From NCBI GenBank assembly GCA_031374935.1, contig JANMHB010000048.1, forward strand, positions 1 to 25,677: a stretch of 25,677 bases of DNA. The letters are read 5' to 3'. This DNA comes from JACMLX01 sp031374935. GTDB lineage: Bacteria > Gemmatimonadota > Gemmatimonadetes > Gemmatimonadales > Gemmatimonadaceae. Within the stretch, counting starts at the first letter, position 1; each line of letters begins with the position of its first letter. Position numbers and translations under genes: made by a program. The notes beneath the pieces were generated by a model. The model was not told the origin of the DNA, ran no database searches, and worked only from the letters and a program-made list of their open reading frames with translations. Below are positions 1-6,835 of this stretch, one piece after another.

Positions 1-270
1 GATCGCCTTCAGCAGCGCCTGACGCTCCGTGACGTCGGGCATCCAGACACCGCTCAGATGCTCCACGGCGGTTTCGAGGGCCGCCTGCCCGCTCGATTCC
101 GTCCAGGCATACAACTCGGTGCGATTGCAGGTCGAGACCAGCGCGAGTTCCGCGACGCCGCCGCCGAGGAGCGCCGGGTACATCTCACCCAGCCGCTGCT
201 CCGCGACGTGAAAGCGTTCACGGGTCGCAACGTCCGCACTGCGATAGTCGACCGCGAGACAGATCAGCAT
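1..270 (-). CDS. hemA: Glutamyl-tRNA reductase, N-terminal part (cut by window edge)
   Basis: GluTR reduces glutamyl-tRNA(Glu) to glutamate-1-semialdehyde, the first committed step of C5-pathway tetrapyrrole synthesis, feeding haem and bacteriochlorophyll. The first 90 residues are open from the ATG at 270 to the window edge. They carry the family hallmark LVSTCNRTELY at residues 44-54; C48 of this motif is the catalytic cysteine that forms the thioester with glutamate. The usual N-terminal motif NH(R/H)TAP is changed to DYRSAD at residues 8-13, so this is a somewhat divergent member. It starts 4 nt after the tspO stop and is the last visible gene of the aerR-ppsR-bchG-pucC-bchP-tspO run, so it is probably co-transcribed with pigment genes. 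The NADPH-binding and dimerisation domains lie outside the window. Confidence 0.9.
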   Translation of the reverse strand, partial: MLICLAVDYRSADVATRERFHVAEQRLGEMYPALLGGGVAELALVSTCNRTELYAWTESSGQAALETAVEHLSGVWMPDVTERQALLKAI

Positions 271-274
271 GCGT

Positions 275-763
275 TCACCGAAGTCCGAAGGGAGCGTTGC
301 GTCGAACGATGGAGATGTTCAGCGCGCTTGCGAACGACACCCAGCACAGGTACGGCACCAGCGCCCATACCGCGCGCCGGTCGAGTGGGGCGACCGTGAC
401 CATCATCAATACCAGACTGCCGGCAAACGGCACCAGCTCGACCAACGCCCAGTCCGGCCGACGGCGGCCGAAGAACAGAAAACTCCACAACGTGTTCAGG
501 CCTGCGTTCAGTGCGAACAAGCCATACAGGCGAAGACGGCCGCCGGTGGTCGGCAACTGTTCCCACGAGATCACGAAGGCAAAGGCCATCAGCAGAAAAA
601 TCGTTGTCCAAGCCGGGCCGAAGAGCCAGTCCGGTGGTTTCCAGCCCGGCTGCTTCAATCCGTAGTACCACGGTCCCAACTGCGTCACCAACGCGCCCCC
701 CGCTGCGGTGACTACCACTCCGCAAGCGGCGATTGCCATCGCCGTGACCGAATACCCGAGCAT
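275..763 (-). CDS. tspO: TspO/MBR family tryptophan-rich sensory protein
   Basis: A 162-aa membrane protein of the TspO/peripheral benzodiazepine receptor family. These are five-helix proteins that bind porphyrins and other ligands; in Rhodobacter, TspO modulates photosynthesis gene expression, apparently through tetrapyrrole handling. Family signatures are visible: the WYYGLKQPGWKPPDWLFGPAWT block near residues 32-53 (aromatic and proline rich), WSFLFFGRRRPDWAL near residue 93, and PYLCWVSFASALNISI near the C-terminus. Length is normal. Its ATG overlaps the bchP TAA by one base (TAATG at 765-761), and hemA starts 4 nt after its stop, so it sits between a pigment gene and the first tetrapyrrole gene. 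A role in tetrapyrrole sensing or degradation is inferred from context and family. Confidence 0.9.
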   Translation of the reverse strand: MLGYSVTAMAIAACGVVVTAAGGALVTQLGPWYYGLKQPGWKPPDWLFGPAWTTIFLLMAFAFVISWEQLPTTGGRLRLYGLFALNAGLNTLWSFLFFGRRRPDWALVELVPFAGSLVLMMVTVAPLDRRAVWALVPYLCWVSFASALNISIVRRNAPFGLR

Positions 764-1956
764 TACGCAACCGGCGCCAGGCCTGTCAAATGTCCAATGT
801 TCTTGAAGAAGATGCGCGCGTGGGCCAACGGCTTTCCACGCACGAGCTTCTTTCGCATGTACGCATCGAACGTCAGCTTCTGAATGTCTTCGTCACGGCA
901 CATCGAGACGAAGCGTTCGCGTCGGTTATCCGTCGTGTACCAGAAATTCTGCATGACGTCGAGGACCTTGAACACCTGGCCGTGCTCCCACAGAAAACGG
1001 CGCCGCGCAGCGCGCAGCTTGCTCGCCTTCCCGGTCTGGATCGCCTCGGCAACGGCGTCAGCAGTAAATCGGCCACAGGTCATAGCGTAGAAGATGCCCT
1101 CACCTGACGCCGGCGCTACCACCCCGGCCGCATCTCCGCAAACTGATACGTCTTTCCCATTCTCCCACCACTTGAGTGGACGGAGGGGAATCGGGGCGCC
1201 TTCCCTGCGAATCGTCTCGCAACCAGCCAGTCCGGTCTCCTCCCGGAGGCGGGCGACCGCGGCGCGCATATCGAAGCCCTGTTCGAACGTCCCGGTCCCG
1301 ATGCTGGTCACGTCGCCGTGCGGAAAGACCCAGGCATAGAAGTCCGGGGAATAGCGACCGTCGTAGTAGATGTCGGCCCGGCGCGCCTGAAAATCGTCGG
1401 TTTCGACGGCAGGTGACTTCACGATTTCATGGTACGCCGTGACGCGGTTGCCCCCGGCGTAGGCGATCGGAATCGCCTGCCTCGCCACCGCCGACAGGGC
1501 ACCATCGGCGCCGATCAGGTGACGGGTCTTGATGGTCTCCAGCGTCCCCGAGCGCGACGAGCCTGCCGCGAAGTGAATCAGCAGCCTGTCGTCCGTGTCA
1601 TAGCTGAAGTGATCAAAAAATCCGGTGATCCGTTCCGCGCCATTCGAGGCCGCCCGCTCGCGCAGCCACTCGTCGAACGTGCCGCGATCCACCATGCCAA
1701 CGTGGCCCTTCCCGACCGGGATGTCGACCTTCTGACGGTGCGGAGAGACCATCCGTGCCGTCCCGACGCGCGCGACGAGAAGTTCGTCGGGAATGTCGAA
1801 ATCGATCATGGCCTGTGGAGGGACCGCACCGCCACAGGGTTTCACCCGGCCCGCCTTGTCGATCAGCGCGACGGACAGCCCCTTCAGCGCCAGGTCGTTG
1901 GCCGCAGTTGCGCCGGACGGCCCGCCGCCAATCACCACCACGTCGAACATCTTCAT
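763..1956 (-). CDS. bchP: Geranylgeranyl reductase (BchP/ChlP)
   Basis: A 397-aa FAD-dependent reductase that reduces three double bases' worth of unsaturation (three C=C bonds) in the geranylgeranyl tail of bacteriochlorophyll a to give the phytyl tail. The N-terminus has the Rossmann dinucleotide motif VVVIGGGPSGATAA at residues 6-19, followed by the BchP-typical VKPCGGAVPP at 38-47; a second FAD motif, CGDAAGVVAPASGEGI, lies in the C-terminal half. The ATG at 1956 is preferred because GGAG lies 7 nt upstream; the second ATG at 1950 is too far from it, and an upstream in-frame extension would run into pucC. The gene follows bchG and pucC and ends in a one-base overlap with tspO. A 35-codon micro-ORF fills the gap between pucC and this start. 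Confidence 0.95.
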   Translation of the reverse strand: MKMFDVVVIGGGPSGATAANDLALKGLSVALIDKAGRVKPCGGAVPPQAMIDFDIPDELLVARVGTARMVSPHRQKVDIPVGKGHVGMVDRGTFDEWLRERAASNGAERITGFFDHFSYDTDDRLLIHFAAGSSRSGTLETIKTRHLIGADGALSAVARQAIPIAYAGGNRVTAYHEIVKSPAVETDDFQARRADIYYDGRYSPDFYAWVFPHGDVTSIGTGTFEQGFDMRAAVARLREETGLAGCETIRREGAPIPLRPLKWWENGKDVSVCGDAAGVVAPASGEGIFYAMTCGRFTADAVAEAIQTGKASKLRAARRRFLWEHGQVFKVLDVMQNFWYTTDNRRERFVSMCRDEDIQKLTFDAYMRKKLVRGKPLAHARIFFKNIGHLTGLAPVA

Positions 1957-2060
1957 CCCGTCACTCCAGCCGGTGAATCGTCCACCTGTTGACCCAGCGC
2001 TCGCCGGGTGTTGACTGCTGCAACTGCCTGCTGCCTCTGCATCGCGGGCGGGGGGGTCAT
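1953..2060 (-). CDS. Micro-ORF of 35 codons bridging pucC and bchP
   Basis: The ATG at 2060-2058 overlaps the pucC stop (ATGA) and the TGA at 1955-1953 overlaps the bchP ATG (ATGA), so the micro-ORF tiles the whole 100-bp gap with four-base overlaps at both ends. The predicted product starts MTPPPAMQRQQ, is hydrophilic, Gln/Ala-rich, and has no recognisable domain. A plausible role is to carry ribosomes from pucC to bchP (translational coupling) rather than to make a functional protein. The bchP start also has its own GGAG, which lies inside this micro-ORF. It may instead be chance, since in high-GC DNA short open frames are common. Confidence 0.35.
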   Translation of the reverse strand: MTPPPAMQRQQAVAAVNTRRALGQQVDDSPAGVTG

Positions 2061-3385
2061 CCGGCAGCCGCCAGTACGGCGTCTGCCGACGTCGCACGTC
2101 CAGCCTGTCGCGCGGCCGACGCCAGTGCCGCCGCTCCGACGAAGAGCGCGGCTTCCATCAGGAACACGCTGCCGTAACCCAGTCGATCGGAATCGAGCAC
2201 CGCACGCATCACGTCGCTGGCACCCGCGCCGAGCATGCCGCCGAGTGCCATCGCAATCGCCTGCGCGGCGCCAAAGACGCCCATGCGCACACCGGTCTGC
2301 GATTGATCCGCCGCAGACGACAACGACATCATCGAGCCGATCGCGCCAATCGCGAACACGCCGTTGCCGACGCCAAGCGCGAGGAGCGATGCCTTGAGAA
2401 GCACCAGATTGCCGAGCGCCGGTGTGAATGCGATGGCGACCAGCGCGACCGCCGAGGCGATGCAGCCGCCGCGCGCCCAGCCCGCCAGTGTCCCGAATCG
2501 CGTCGACAGCGCGGCAGTGAGCAGCATGCCAAGCAGCGACCCTGCCTGATGCACACCGCTGATCGCGGTGCTCTCTCCCGGCGTCAGGCCGAACACCGTC
2601 CCCGCAAACGGCTCCAGAATCAGATCCTGTGTGCTGTAGGCGAGCATGGAAAGGCCGACGAAGAACGCGAAACGTCGGGCAATCGGATCCGCCCAGACGA
2701 CGCGCAGCGCCGTCTTGAAGGGCGTGGAGGCCGCTCGTTCCCGCGGGGTCGTCGATTGCGGTCCATCGAGGCCGACCAGCGCCAGCGCCGTCAGCGCGAC
2801 GGCTGCCGTTCCGAGAATCACCGTGCAGCGCACCAGCGTCTCGAAGCTGAACGGGGTGAGCAGCTTGCTCGCGACGACGGTACACAGAATGAAGCCGGCA
2901 ATCATGCACAGCCAGACCGTCGCCGCCGCGCGCGCGTGCCGTGCGGGTGGCACGCGCAGGGACAAGAGGGTCAGCAACAACGTCCCGGCGGTACTCACAC
3001 CAAGACCGACGACGACGAACGCCAGCAGGATCAACGGATAGCCGAGTGCGGGCATCGAACGCAGCATGGGCAGGAGCGTCGCGATCGCGACGACGCCGGC
3101 GGCCAGCATCGCCATGCCGAGGACGATCCAGCGGGTCAGCCGTCCATGTTGATCGGCGAAGTGCCCCATGCGTGGCCGCAGCCAGAGTTGCACTGCGTAG
3201 TGCAGCGCGACCAGCGCGCCCGGGATCATCGCAGGCAGCGCGAGTTCGACGACCATCACGCGGTTCATCGTTGCGGTGATGAGCACGATCAAACCGCCAA
3301 GGCATGCCTGAACGACACCCAGCCGCAGCACCGTGATGAAGCCGAAGTGCGCATCGCTCATCGGCGCCGCCGCGGTGCGCATCAT
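2057..3385 (-). CDS. pucC: PucC/LhaA-family MFS protein (light-harvesting or pigment assembly factor)
   Basis: A 442-aa polytopic membrane protein of the PucC/Bch2 branch of the major facilitator superfamily, with about twelve hydrophobic segments. The diagnostic NRVMVVEL motif near residue 41, just after the first membrane segment, matches the NRVMIVELKLPA block of the second paralogue (lhaA) in this window. Family members help deliver bacteriochlorophyll to, or assemble, LH1/LH2 antenna complexes. The chosen ATG at 3385 overlaps the bchG stop (ATGA); a second ATG follows directly. The location between bchG and bchP, genes of the last two BChl a steps, is the usual place for this paralogue in purple bacteria. 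The exact antenna served (LH1 or an outer ring) cannot be read from sequence. Confidence 0.88.
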   Translation of the reverse strand: MMRTAAAPMSDAHFGFITVLRLGVVQACLGGLIVLITATMNRVMVVELALPAMIPGALVALHYAVQLWLRPRMGHFADQHGRLTRWIVLGMAMLAAGVVAIATLLPMLRSMPALGYPLILLAFVVVGLGVSTAGTLLLTLLSLRVPPARHARAAATVWLCMIAGFILCTVVASKLLTPFSFETLVRCTVILGTAAVALTALALVGLDGPQSTTPRERAASTPFKTALRVVWADPIARRFAFFVGLSMLAYSTQDLILEPFAGTVFGLTPGESTAISGVHQAGSLLGMLLTAALSTRFGTLAGWARGGCIASAVALVAIAFTPALGNLVLLKASLLALGVGNGVFAIGAIGSMMSLSSAADQSQTGVRMGVFGAAQAIAMALGGMLGAGASDVMRAVLDSDRLGYGSVFLMEAALFVGAAALASAARQAGRATSADAVLAAAG

Positions 3386-4311
3386 GCCCCGGCCCCGAGG
3401 GACCGTACCGCATGCGCACACACCATCATGCCGAGCACGGACATGGGAACGCCGAAGCCGCTGTACCAGAGAGCTTTCTCCACCGGCGCACGGAGAAAGG
3501 TGGGCATCATGCGTGTTTGCACGACGATCAGAACCAGCAGGATCGCGGCATGCACTGGACGGTGCCAGGCGGAAATGAGCAGTGCGAGCGCAATCACCTG
3601 CGGCAGGAGCATCACGATACAGGCCAGCTTCGCCGCACGATGGGCGCCAAGCTGTACCGGCAGCGATGCCACGCCTGACTGCCGGTCACCCTCGATTGCC
3701 TTGAAGTCGTTGAGCGTCATGATGCCATGCGCGCCAACGCTGTAGAGCAGTGCGAGCATCACGATGCGCTCGTTCGGCCACGCGCCGATCATGACGACCG
3801 CGCCGGTGATCCACGAGAGGCCTTCGTACGTGAGTCCGACGGCGGCATTGCCGAACCAACCGTCCGCCTTCAGCCGGAGTGGCGGGGCACTGTACGCCCA
3901 TGACAGCGCCACCGCGATACATGTCGCAACCAGCCCAGCGGTGCCGAAGATGGCGCCAACGGCGAGCGTTGCGGCACTCCAGCCGATCGCCAGGATCAGC
4001 CCCCACATACCGGGGACGCGTCCGGATGGAATGGGGCGATGTGGCTCGTTGATCGCGTCGACGTGGCGATCGAACCAGTCATTCACGGCTTGACTGCCGG
4101 CACAGGAAATCGGGCCCGTGAGCCCAATGCCCAACGCCAGCATCCACCAACGTCCGCGCATGTCCACACCGGAGCTCACGACGCCGCAGGCAAACGCCCA
4201 CATCGGCGGGAACCACGTCACCGGCTTCAGGAGCTCCAGCACGGCGCTTGGACTCGGCGTGCGCCGAGGGGCCGACTGTAAGCCGTGGCTGACGGAATCG
4301 AGTGTCAACAT
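3382..4311 (-). CDS. bchG: Bacteriochlorophyll a synthase (BchG)
   Basis: A UbiA-family membrane prenyltransferase, 309 aa from the ATG at 4311, that esterifies bacteriochlorophyllide a with geranylgeranyl (or phytyl) diphosphate. The first Asp-rich motif NDWFDRHVDAINEPHRPIPSGR spans residues 77-98, and the second, NDFKAIEGDRQSG, lies further on; both bind Mg-diphosphate. The N-terminal LLKPVTWFPPMWAFACG is typical of BchG. An in-frame GTG at 4356 would add 15 residues, but it has no ribosome-binding site and the extension does not resemble family N-termini, so I take the ATG; its own Shine-Dalgarno sequence is weak. The gene lies 57 nt after ppsR and overlaps pucC by 4 nt. The short gap holds paired TGTCAG repeats (separate entry). 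Confidence 0.93.
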   Translation of the reverse strand: MLTLDSVSHGLQSAPRRTPSPSAVLELLKPVTWFPPMWAFACGVVSSGVDMRGRWWMLALGIGLTGPISCAGSQAVNDWFDRHVDAINEPHRPIPSGRVPGMWGLILAIGWSAATLAVGAIFGTAGLVATCIAVALSWAYSAPPLRLKADGWFGNAAVGLTYEGLSWITGAVVMIGAWPNERIVMLALLYSVGAHGIMTLNDFKAIEGDRQSGVASLPVQLGAHRAAKLACIVMLLPQVIALALLISAWHRPVHAAILLVLIVVQTRMMPTFLRAPVEKALWYSGFGVPMSVLGMMVCAHAVRSLGAGA

Positions 4312-4314
4312 TTC

Positions 4315-4338
4315 CTGACAGTGCGGCCAAATCTGACA
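4315..4338 (-). promoter_or_regulatory. Paired TGTCAG repeat in front of bchG
   Basis: On the minus strand two TGTCAG copies (4338-4333 and 4320-4315) flank a TTTG(G)CCGCA core. The same arrangement, TGTCAG - TTTG - CCGCA - TGTCAG, recurs at 6811-6835 in front of bchF. TGT is the half-site of PpsR/CrtJ operators, but here the copies are direct rather than inverted, so regulator identity is uncertain. If bchG starts at the upstream GTG, this stretch would be coding. Confidence 0.4.
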
Positions 4339-4368
4339 CTCCGCAAGGTCTGGCACATTGTTCGACGG

Positions 4369-5793
4369 TTACTCGGCGGACGGGAGTCGGTTGTCCGGGC
4401 TGTCGAGGAGCCGGTGCCGACGAAGCTTGACGTACAGGCTCTGCCGGCTGACCCCCAGGACCTCGGCGGCGGACGTCCGGTTGTCGTCGGTCAGCTCCAG
4501 TGCCGCTTCGATGAAGTGCCGCTCGACCAGATCAGTCGTATCGCGCACCAGTTCGCGCAGGGAGACGCGCCCCACCAGCGAGGTCAGCTGCTCGACGGCC
4601 CGAGTCAGGTCGCGCGCGCCATGGGGACCCGCCGCCAGGCGCCGGCCCACATCGCGCAGCATGAAACCGATGGCGGGCCGATCGGAATCGGGGAGCCACG
4701 CGGCGGAAACCTCGACCTCGGTCGAGAGACCAAGCACCCCTCGTGCTCCGGTCAGCGCCAGCCGAACCGCCCCATTCCGCTTCAGCATGGTCAGAAAGAC
4801 CTCGAAGTCCGCGCCCGGCCGTCCGATCCAGCCGGCGATGTCCTTTCCGCGAACCTGCTCGTCCGAGGTCAGTTGCACGAGATCGAGAAACGCACGGTTG
4901 GCGTACGTCACGTTGCCGCCCACGTCCGTGATGACGAACGCGTCCGGCGACTGCTCGAGCAGGGCGGCGATACGACTCCGTTCGCCACCGTCGTTCAGGA
5001 GCCGATCCCCCTCGAGCGAGGAAAAGCGCACCAGCAGCAGCGTGCTGCTGTCCTGCCGGAAGGTCGACGCGCTGACACTGTACATCTCCCCGCCGCGGGC
5101 GAGGCGGACATGCACGTCTGGGCTCTTGCCGACCGACCGGGCGCTGCTGAGAGCATCGCTCACGGCTCGCAGGTCATCCGGCGCGATTCCGAGCGGGAAG
5201 GCTCGGCCGGTGAGTTTCTCCGGGGGCTCGCCAAAGAGCTTGCCGGCGGCCGCGTTTGCATCCATCACCTTCATCGTCGCGCCGTCGACCACGAGAATTG
5301 ACTCGGCCGCGAACTGGAACAGGAGTCGATAGCGCGTCTCGACGTGACGAAGCCGCCAGTAGTCGCGTTCCATCGCTTGTTGCGCTTCGACCAGTCGCTG
5401 TTGCAGCGCTGAGACGGTGCGCATGTCGCGGCCAGCCGCGACGAAGGCGCCGTCCCGGCCCACGCGCATCACCGTGTACGACACGGGGAGATCGTTCCCC
5501 CCGGGCAGCACGTGATTCACCTGGCGACGGCGACCGTGCGACTTGCTGCTCGCATCCCGGAGCAGGGCCTCGACCTTGGTGCGTGTTTCGACGGTGACGG
5601 TCTGCGCCCAATGCTGCCCCACCCACCGGTCGATGCCAGCGTCGCGCAACTCCGCGTCAGTTGCCACCACCGCACGGACGACACCGGTGCGATCCACGAT
5701 CACAGCCAGATCGCCAGTGTTGGCGACCAGATCCGCCGCGAGCTGAGGATCGAGGTCCGCGAGGCCACCGTCGACTGCGCGGGTGATGGTCAC
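4369..5793 (-). CDS. ppsR: PpsR/CrtJ transcriptional repressor of photosynthesis genes
   Basis: A 474-aa regulator with the PpsR/CrtJ architecture: an N-terminal PAS-like region (about 15-125), a helical linker rich in Gln/Glu (about 126-150), two PAS domains (about 152-265 and 275-395; the second begins LLEQSPDAFVITD) and a C-terminal Fis-type helix-turn-helix, with NRTSAAEVLG and SRQSLYVKLRR in about 438-459. Such proteins bind TGT-N12-ACA and repress bch, crt and antenna genes under oxygen. The start is GTG at 5793, overlapping the aerR stop (GTGA) with no good Shine-Dalgarno, so translation probably depends on coupling to aerR. Unusually, the whole protein has no cysteine, so the disulfide or thiol switching described for Rhodobacter PpsR/CrtJ is impossible; control may rest on AerR, haem or the PAS domains. 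Confidence 0.93.
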   Translation of the reverse strand: MTITRAVDGGLADLDPQLAADLVANTGDLAVIVDRTGVVRAVVATDAELRDAGIDRWVGQHWAQTVTVETRTKVEALLRDASSKSHGRRRQVNHVLPGGNDLPVSYTVMRVGRDGAFVAAGRDMRTVSALQQRLVEAQQAMERDYWRLRHVETRYRLLFQFAAESILVVDGATMKVMDANAAAGKLFGEPPEKLTGRAFPLGIAPDDLRAVSDALSSARSVGKSPDVHVRLARGGEMYSVSASTFRQDSSTLLLVRFSSLEGDRLLNDGGERSRIAALLEQSPDAFVITDVGGNVTYANRAFLDLVQLTSDEQVRGKDIAGWIGRPGADFEVFLTMLKRNGAVRLALTGARGVLGLSTEVEVSAAWLPDSDRPAIGFMLRDVGRRLAAGPHGARDLTRAVEQLTSLVGRVSLRELVRDTTDLVERHFIEAALELTDDNRTSAAEVLGVSRQSLYVKLRRHRLLDSPDNRLPSAE

Positions 5794-6671
5794 TTGGGAG
5801 CTTGGGAAGACTCTGCTGACGAACTTCCGCGCGCGGCGCGCCGTGCCTGAACCAATGTACGCCCGACCAGCGGGCCCTGTGCCGCGTCGGGCGGCGATGC
5901 GTCGGCTCCGACCTCGCGTACGAGCGCCGGATTGTCCGCAAATGCCTTGCCCCCGACGATCACTGCGAGGTCACTGTTGAGTGACCCGGCACGAATGCGA
6001 CTGACGAGCTCGGTAATCTGTGGCGTGCGCTCGACGATCCCTGCTGAGACGCCAACCACGTCGTACCAGTTGGCTCCAATTTCGGCAAGCACGTCCTGCG
6101 CGCCGAGCGGCGGGCCGACGGTGACGCCCCAACCGTCGGCGACGAAGAACTCAGCCAGCATCGCCAGACCAAGCGAATGCTGCTCTTCGGGCATGGCGCA
6201 GAGAAACGCCTGCCCGGCATCCTCAGACATCAGAGTGGCTCCCCCAACCCGTCGCCCGAGATCGCGGACGACCCGCTGCATCCGGCCGATCCCGAGGGTC
6301 ACCTCGAGGAAATCGGCGTCGTCTTCCTCCCACATCTCACCGAGCGTCCGCGCGGCGGGGGTGAGGAGGTCGAGGCAAATCCGCTCGAGGGGCAGCCCGC
6401 CGTCAATCATGGCCGACACGATCCGCGGGCACTGTTCCTCATCTGCCGAGAGGCACGCCTTGACGAACAGGTCCACGTCTGCCGGCTCGACGGCCAAGCT
6501 CGGCTGCAGCGACGAGTCGGAGCCAGCCGCCAGCCCGCGCGCGTGGGCGAGCAGTCTCGGGATCAGCTCGAACTCCATCGAGCGGCCCGCGCCGAGACTC
6601 CGCTTGCGACCGGGCTCGCCGTCAGGTTGTGATGACTGGCCGTAGGAAGACTGCAGCGAACTGGACAACAA
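5790..6671 (-). CDS. aerR: AerR/PpaA-type cobalamin-binding antirepressor
   Basis: A 293-aa protein with a B12-binding fold of the AerR/PpaA type. A helical region includes WEEDDADFLEVTLGIGRMQ at about 114-132, followed by the flavodoxin-like domain with the cobalamin motif ExHxxG (EQHSLG, 163-168; H165 the probable lower Co ligand), then DVVGVSAG and VIVGGKAF. AerR/PpaA counteracts CrtJ/PpsR depending on light and B12, and the two genes are commonly adjacent as here (4-nt overlap). The frame opens at TTG 6671, with a second TTG at 6668, preceded by a strong AAGGAGG (6681-6675). An internal ATG at 6578 (residue 32) lacks a clear Shine-Dalgarno but would give a shorter form with the B12 domain intact; R. 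capsulatus AerR is known to exist in long and short forms. Confidence 0.88.
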   Translation of the reverse strand: MLSSSLQSSYGQSSQPDGEPGRKRSLGAGRSMEFELIPRLLAHARGLAAGSDSSLQPSLAVEPADVDLFVKACLSADEEQCPRIVSAMIDGGLPLERICLDLLTPAARTLGEMWEEDDADFLEVTLGIGRMQRVVRDLGRRVGGATLMSEDAGQAFLCAMPEEQHSLGLAMLAEFFVADGWGVTVGPPLGAQDVLAEIGANWYDVVGVSAGIVERTPQITELVSRIRAGSLNSDLAVIVGGKAFADNPALVREVGADASPPDAAQGPLVGRTLVQARRAARGSSSAESSQAPK

Positions 6672-6674
6672 CTT

Positions 6675-6689
6675 CCTCCTTGGAAGGAG
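6675..6689 (-). promoter_or_regulatory. aerR ribosome-binding site inside an inverted repeat
   Basis: On the minus strand the sequence CTCCTTCCAAGGAGG (6689-6675) contains the Shine-Dalgarno AAGGAGG for the TTG start(s) of aerR at 6671 and 6668. CTCCT can pair with AGGAG across a 4-nt TCCA loop, which would hide the ribosome-binding site in the mRNA. The strong Shine-Dalgarno supports the TTG start over the internal ATG at 6578. Whether the small hairpin is regulatory is inference. Confidence 0.5.
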
Positions 6690-6792
6690 ACGCGCCGGAA
6701 GGGTCGTACACCTTCGGCCTGGCGCAGTCCCCGCCGCCAGGAGTCTCAGGTGCCCTGAGCAGGAAGCAACACGCGCTTAGACTATTGTCAAA

Positions 6793-6808
6793 TCCGCAGG
6801 CCTGCGGA
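6793..6808. promoter_or_regulatory. 16-bp perfect palindrome in the aerR-bchF divergent region
   Basis: TCCGCAGGCCTGCGGA is a perfect 16-bp palindrome centred between 6800 and 6801. It lies between a TGTCA at 6786-6790 and a TGTCAG at 6811-6816, roughly in the middle of the 250-bp region separating the two divergent operons. Such symmetry suggests a dimeric regulator site acting on one or both operons. The binding protein is not identifiable from sequence. The palindrome does not match the PpsR consensus. Confidence 0.5.
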
Positions 6809-6810
6809 AC

Positions 6811-6835
6811 TGTCAGCTTTGCCGCAGAGTGTCAG
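6811..6835 (+). promoter_or_regulatory. Paired TGTCAG repeat upstream of bchF
   Basis: TGTCAG occurs at 6811-6816 and 6830-6835, separated by CTTTGCCGCAGAG. The layout and the TTTG-CCGCA core closely match the element in front of bchG (4338-4315 on the minus strand), which argues for a shared operator or a duplicated control module. The right-hand TGTCAG is also the left half of the TGT-N12-ACA site at 6830-6847. Confidence 0.45.

Noticed and set aside
2057..3385. Calling the first MFS protein a general drug exporter
   Set aside because: NRVMVVEL and the bchG/bchP context place it in the PucC family, parallel to lhaA in the same window.
1953..3419. A 488-codon open frame overlapping pucC in another frame
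   Set aside because: Arg/Asp-rich composition with no family signature; it shadows pucC in GC-rich DNA. Only its last 35 codons, beyond the pucC stop, are considered.
2303..3745. A 480-codon plus-strand frame opposite pucC and bchG
   Set aside because: Low-complexity Arg/Gln/His-rich translation, antisense to two well-supported genes; typical high-GC shadow frame.
6741..6759. Hairpin CTCAGG-TGC-CCTGAG (6745-6759) as a terminator between divergent operons
   Set aside because: Six-bp stem with a 3-nt loop and no T-run, located between two divergent starts where no transcript needs to end; may be a leader structure of aerR, but unsupported.
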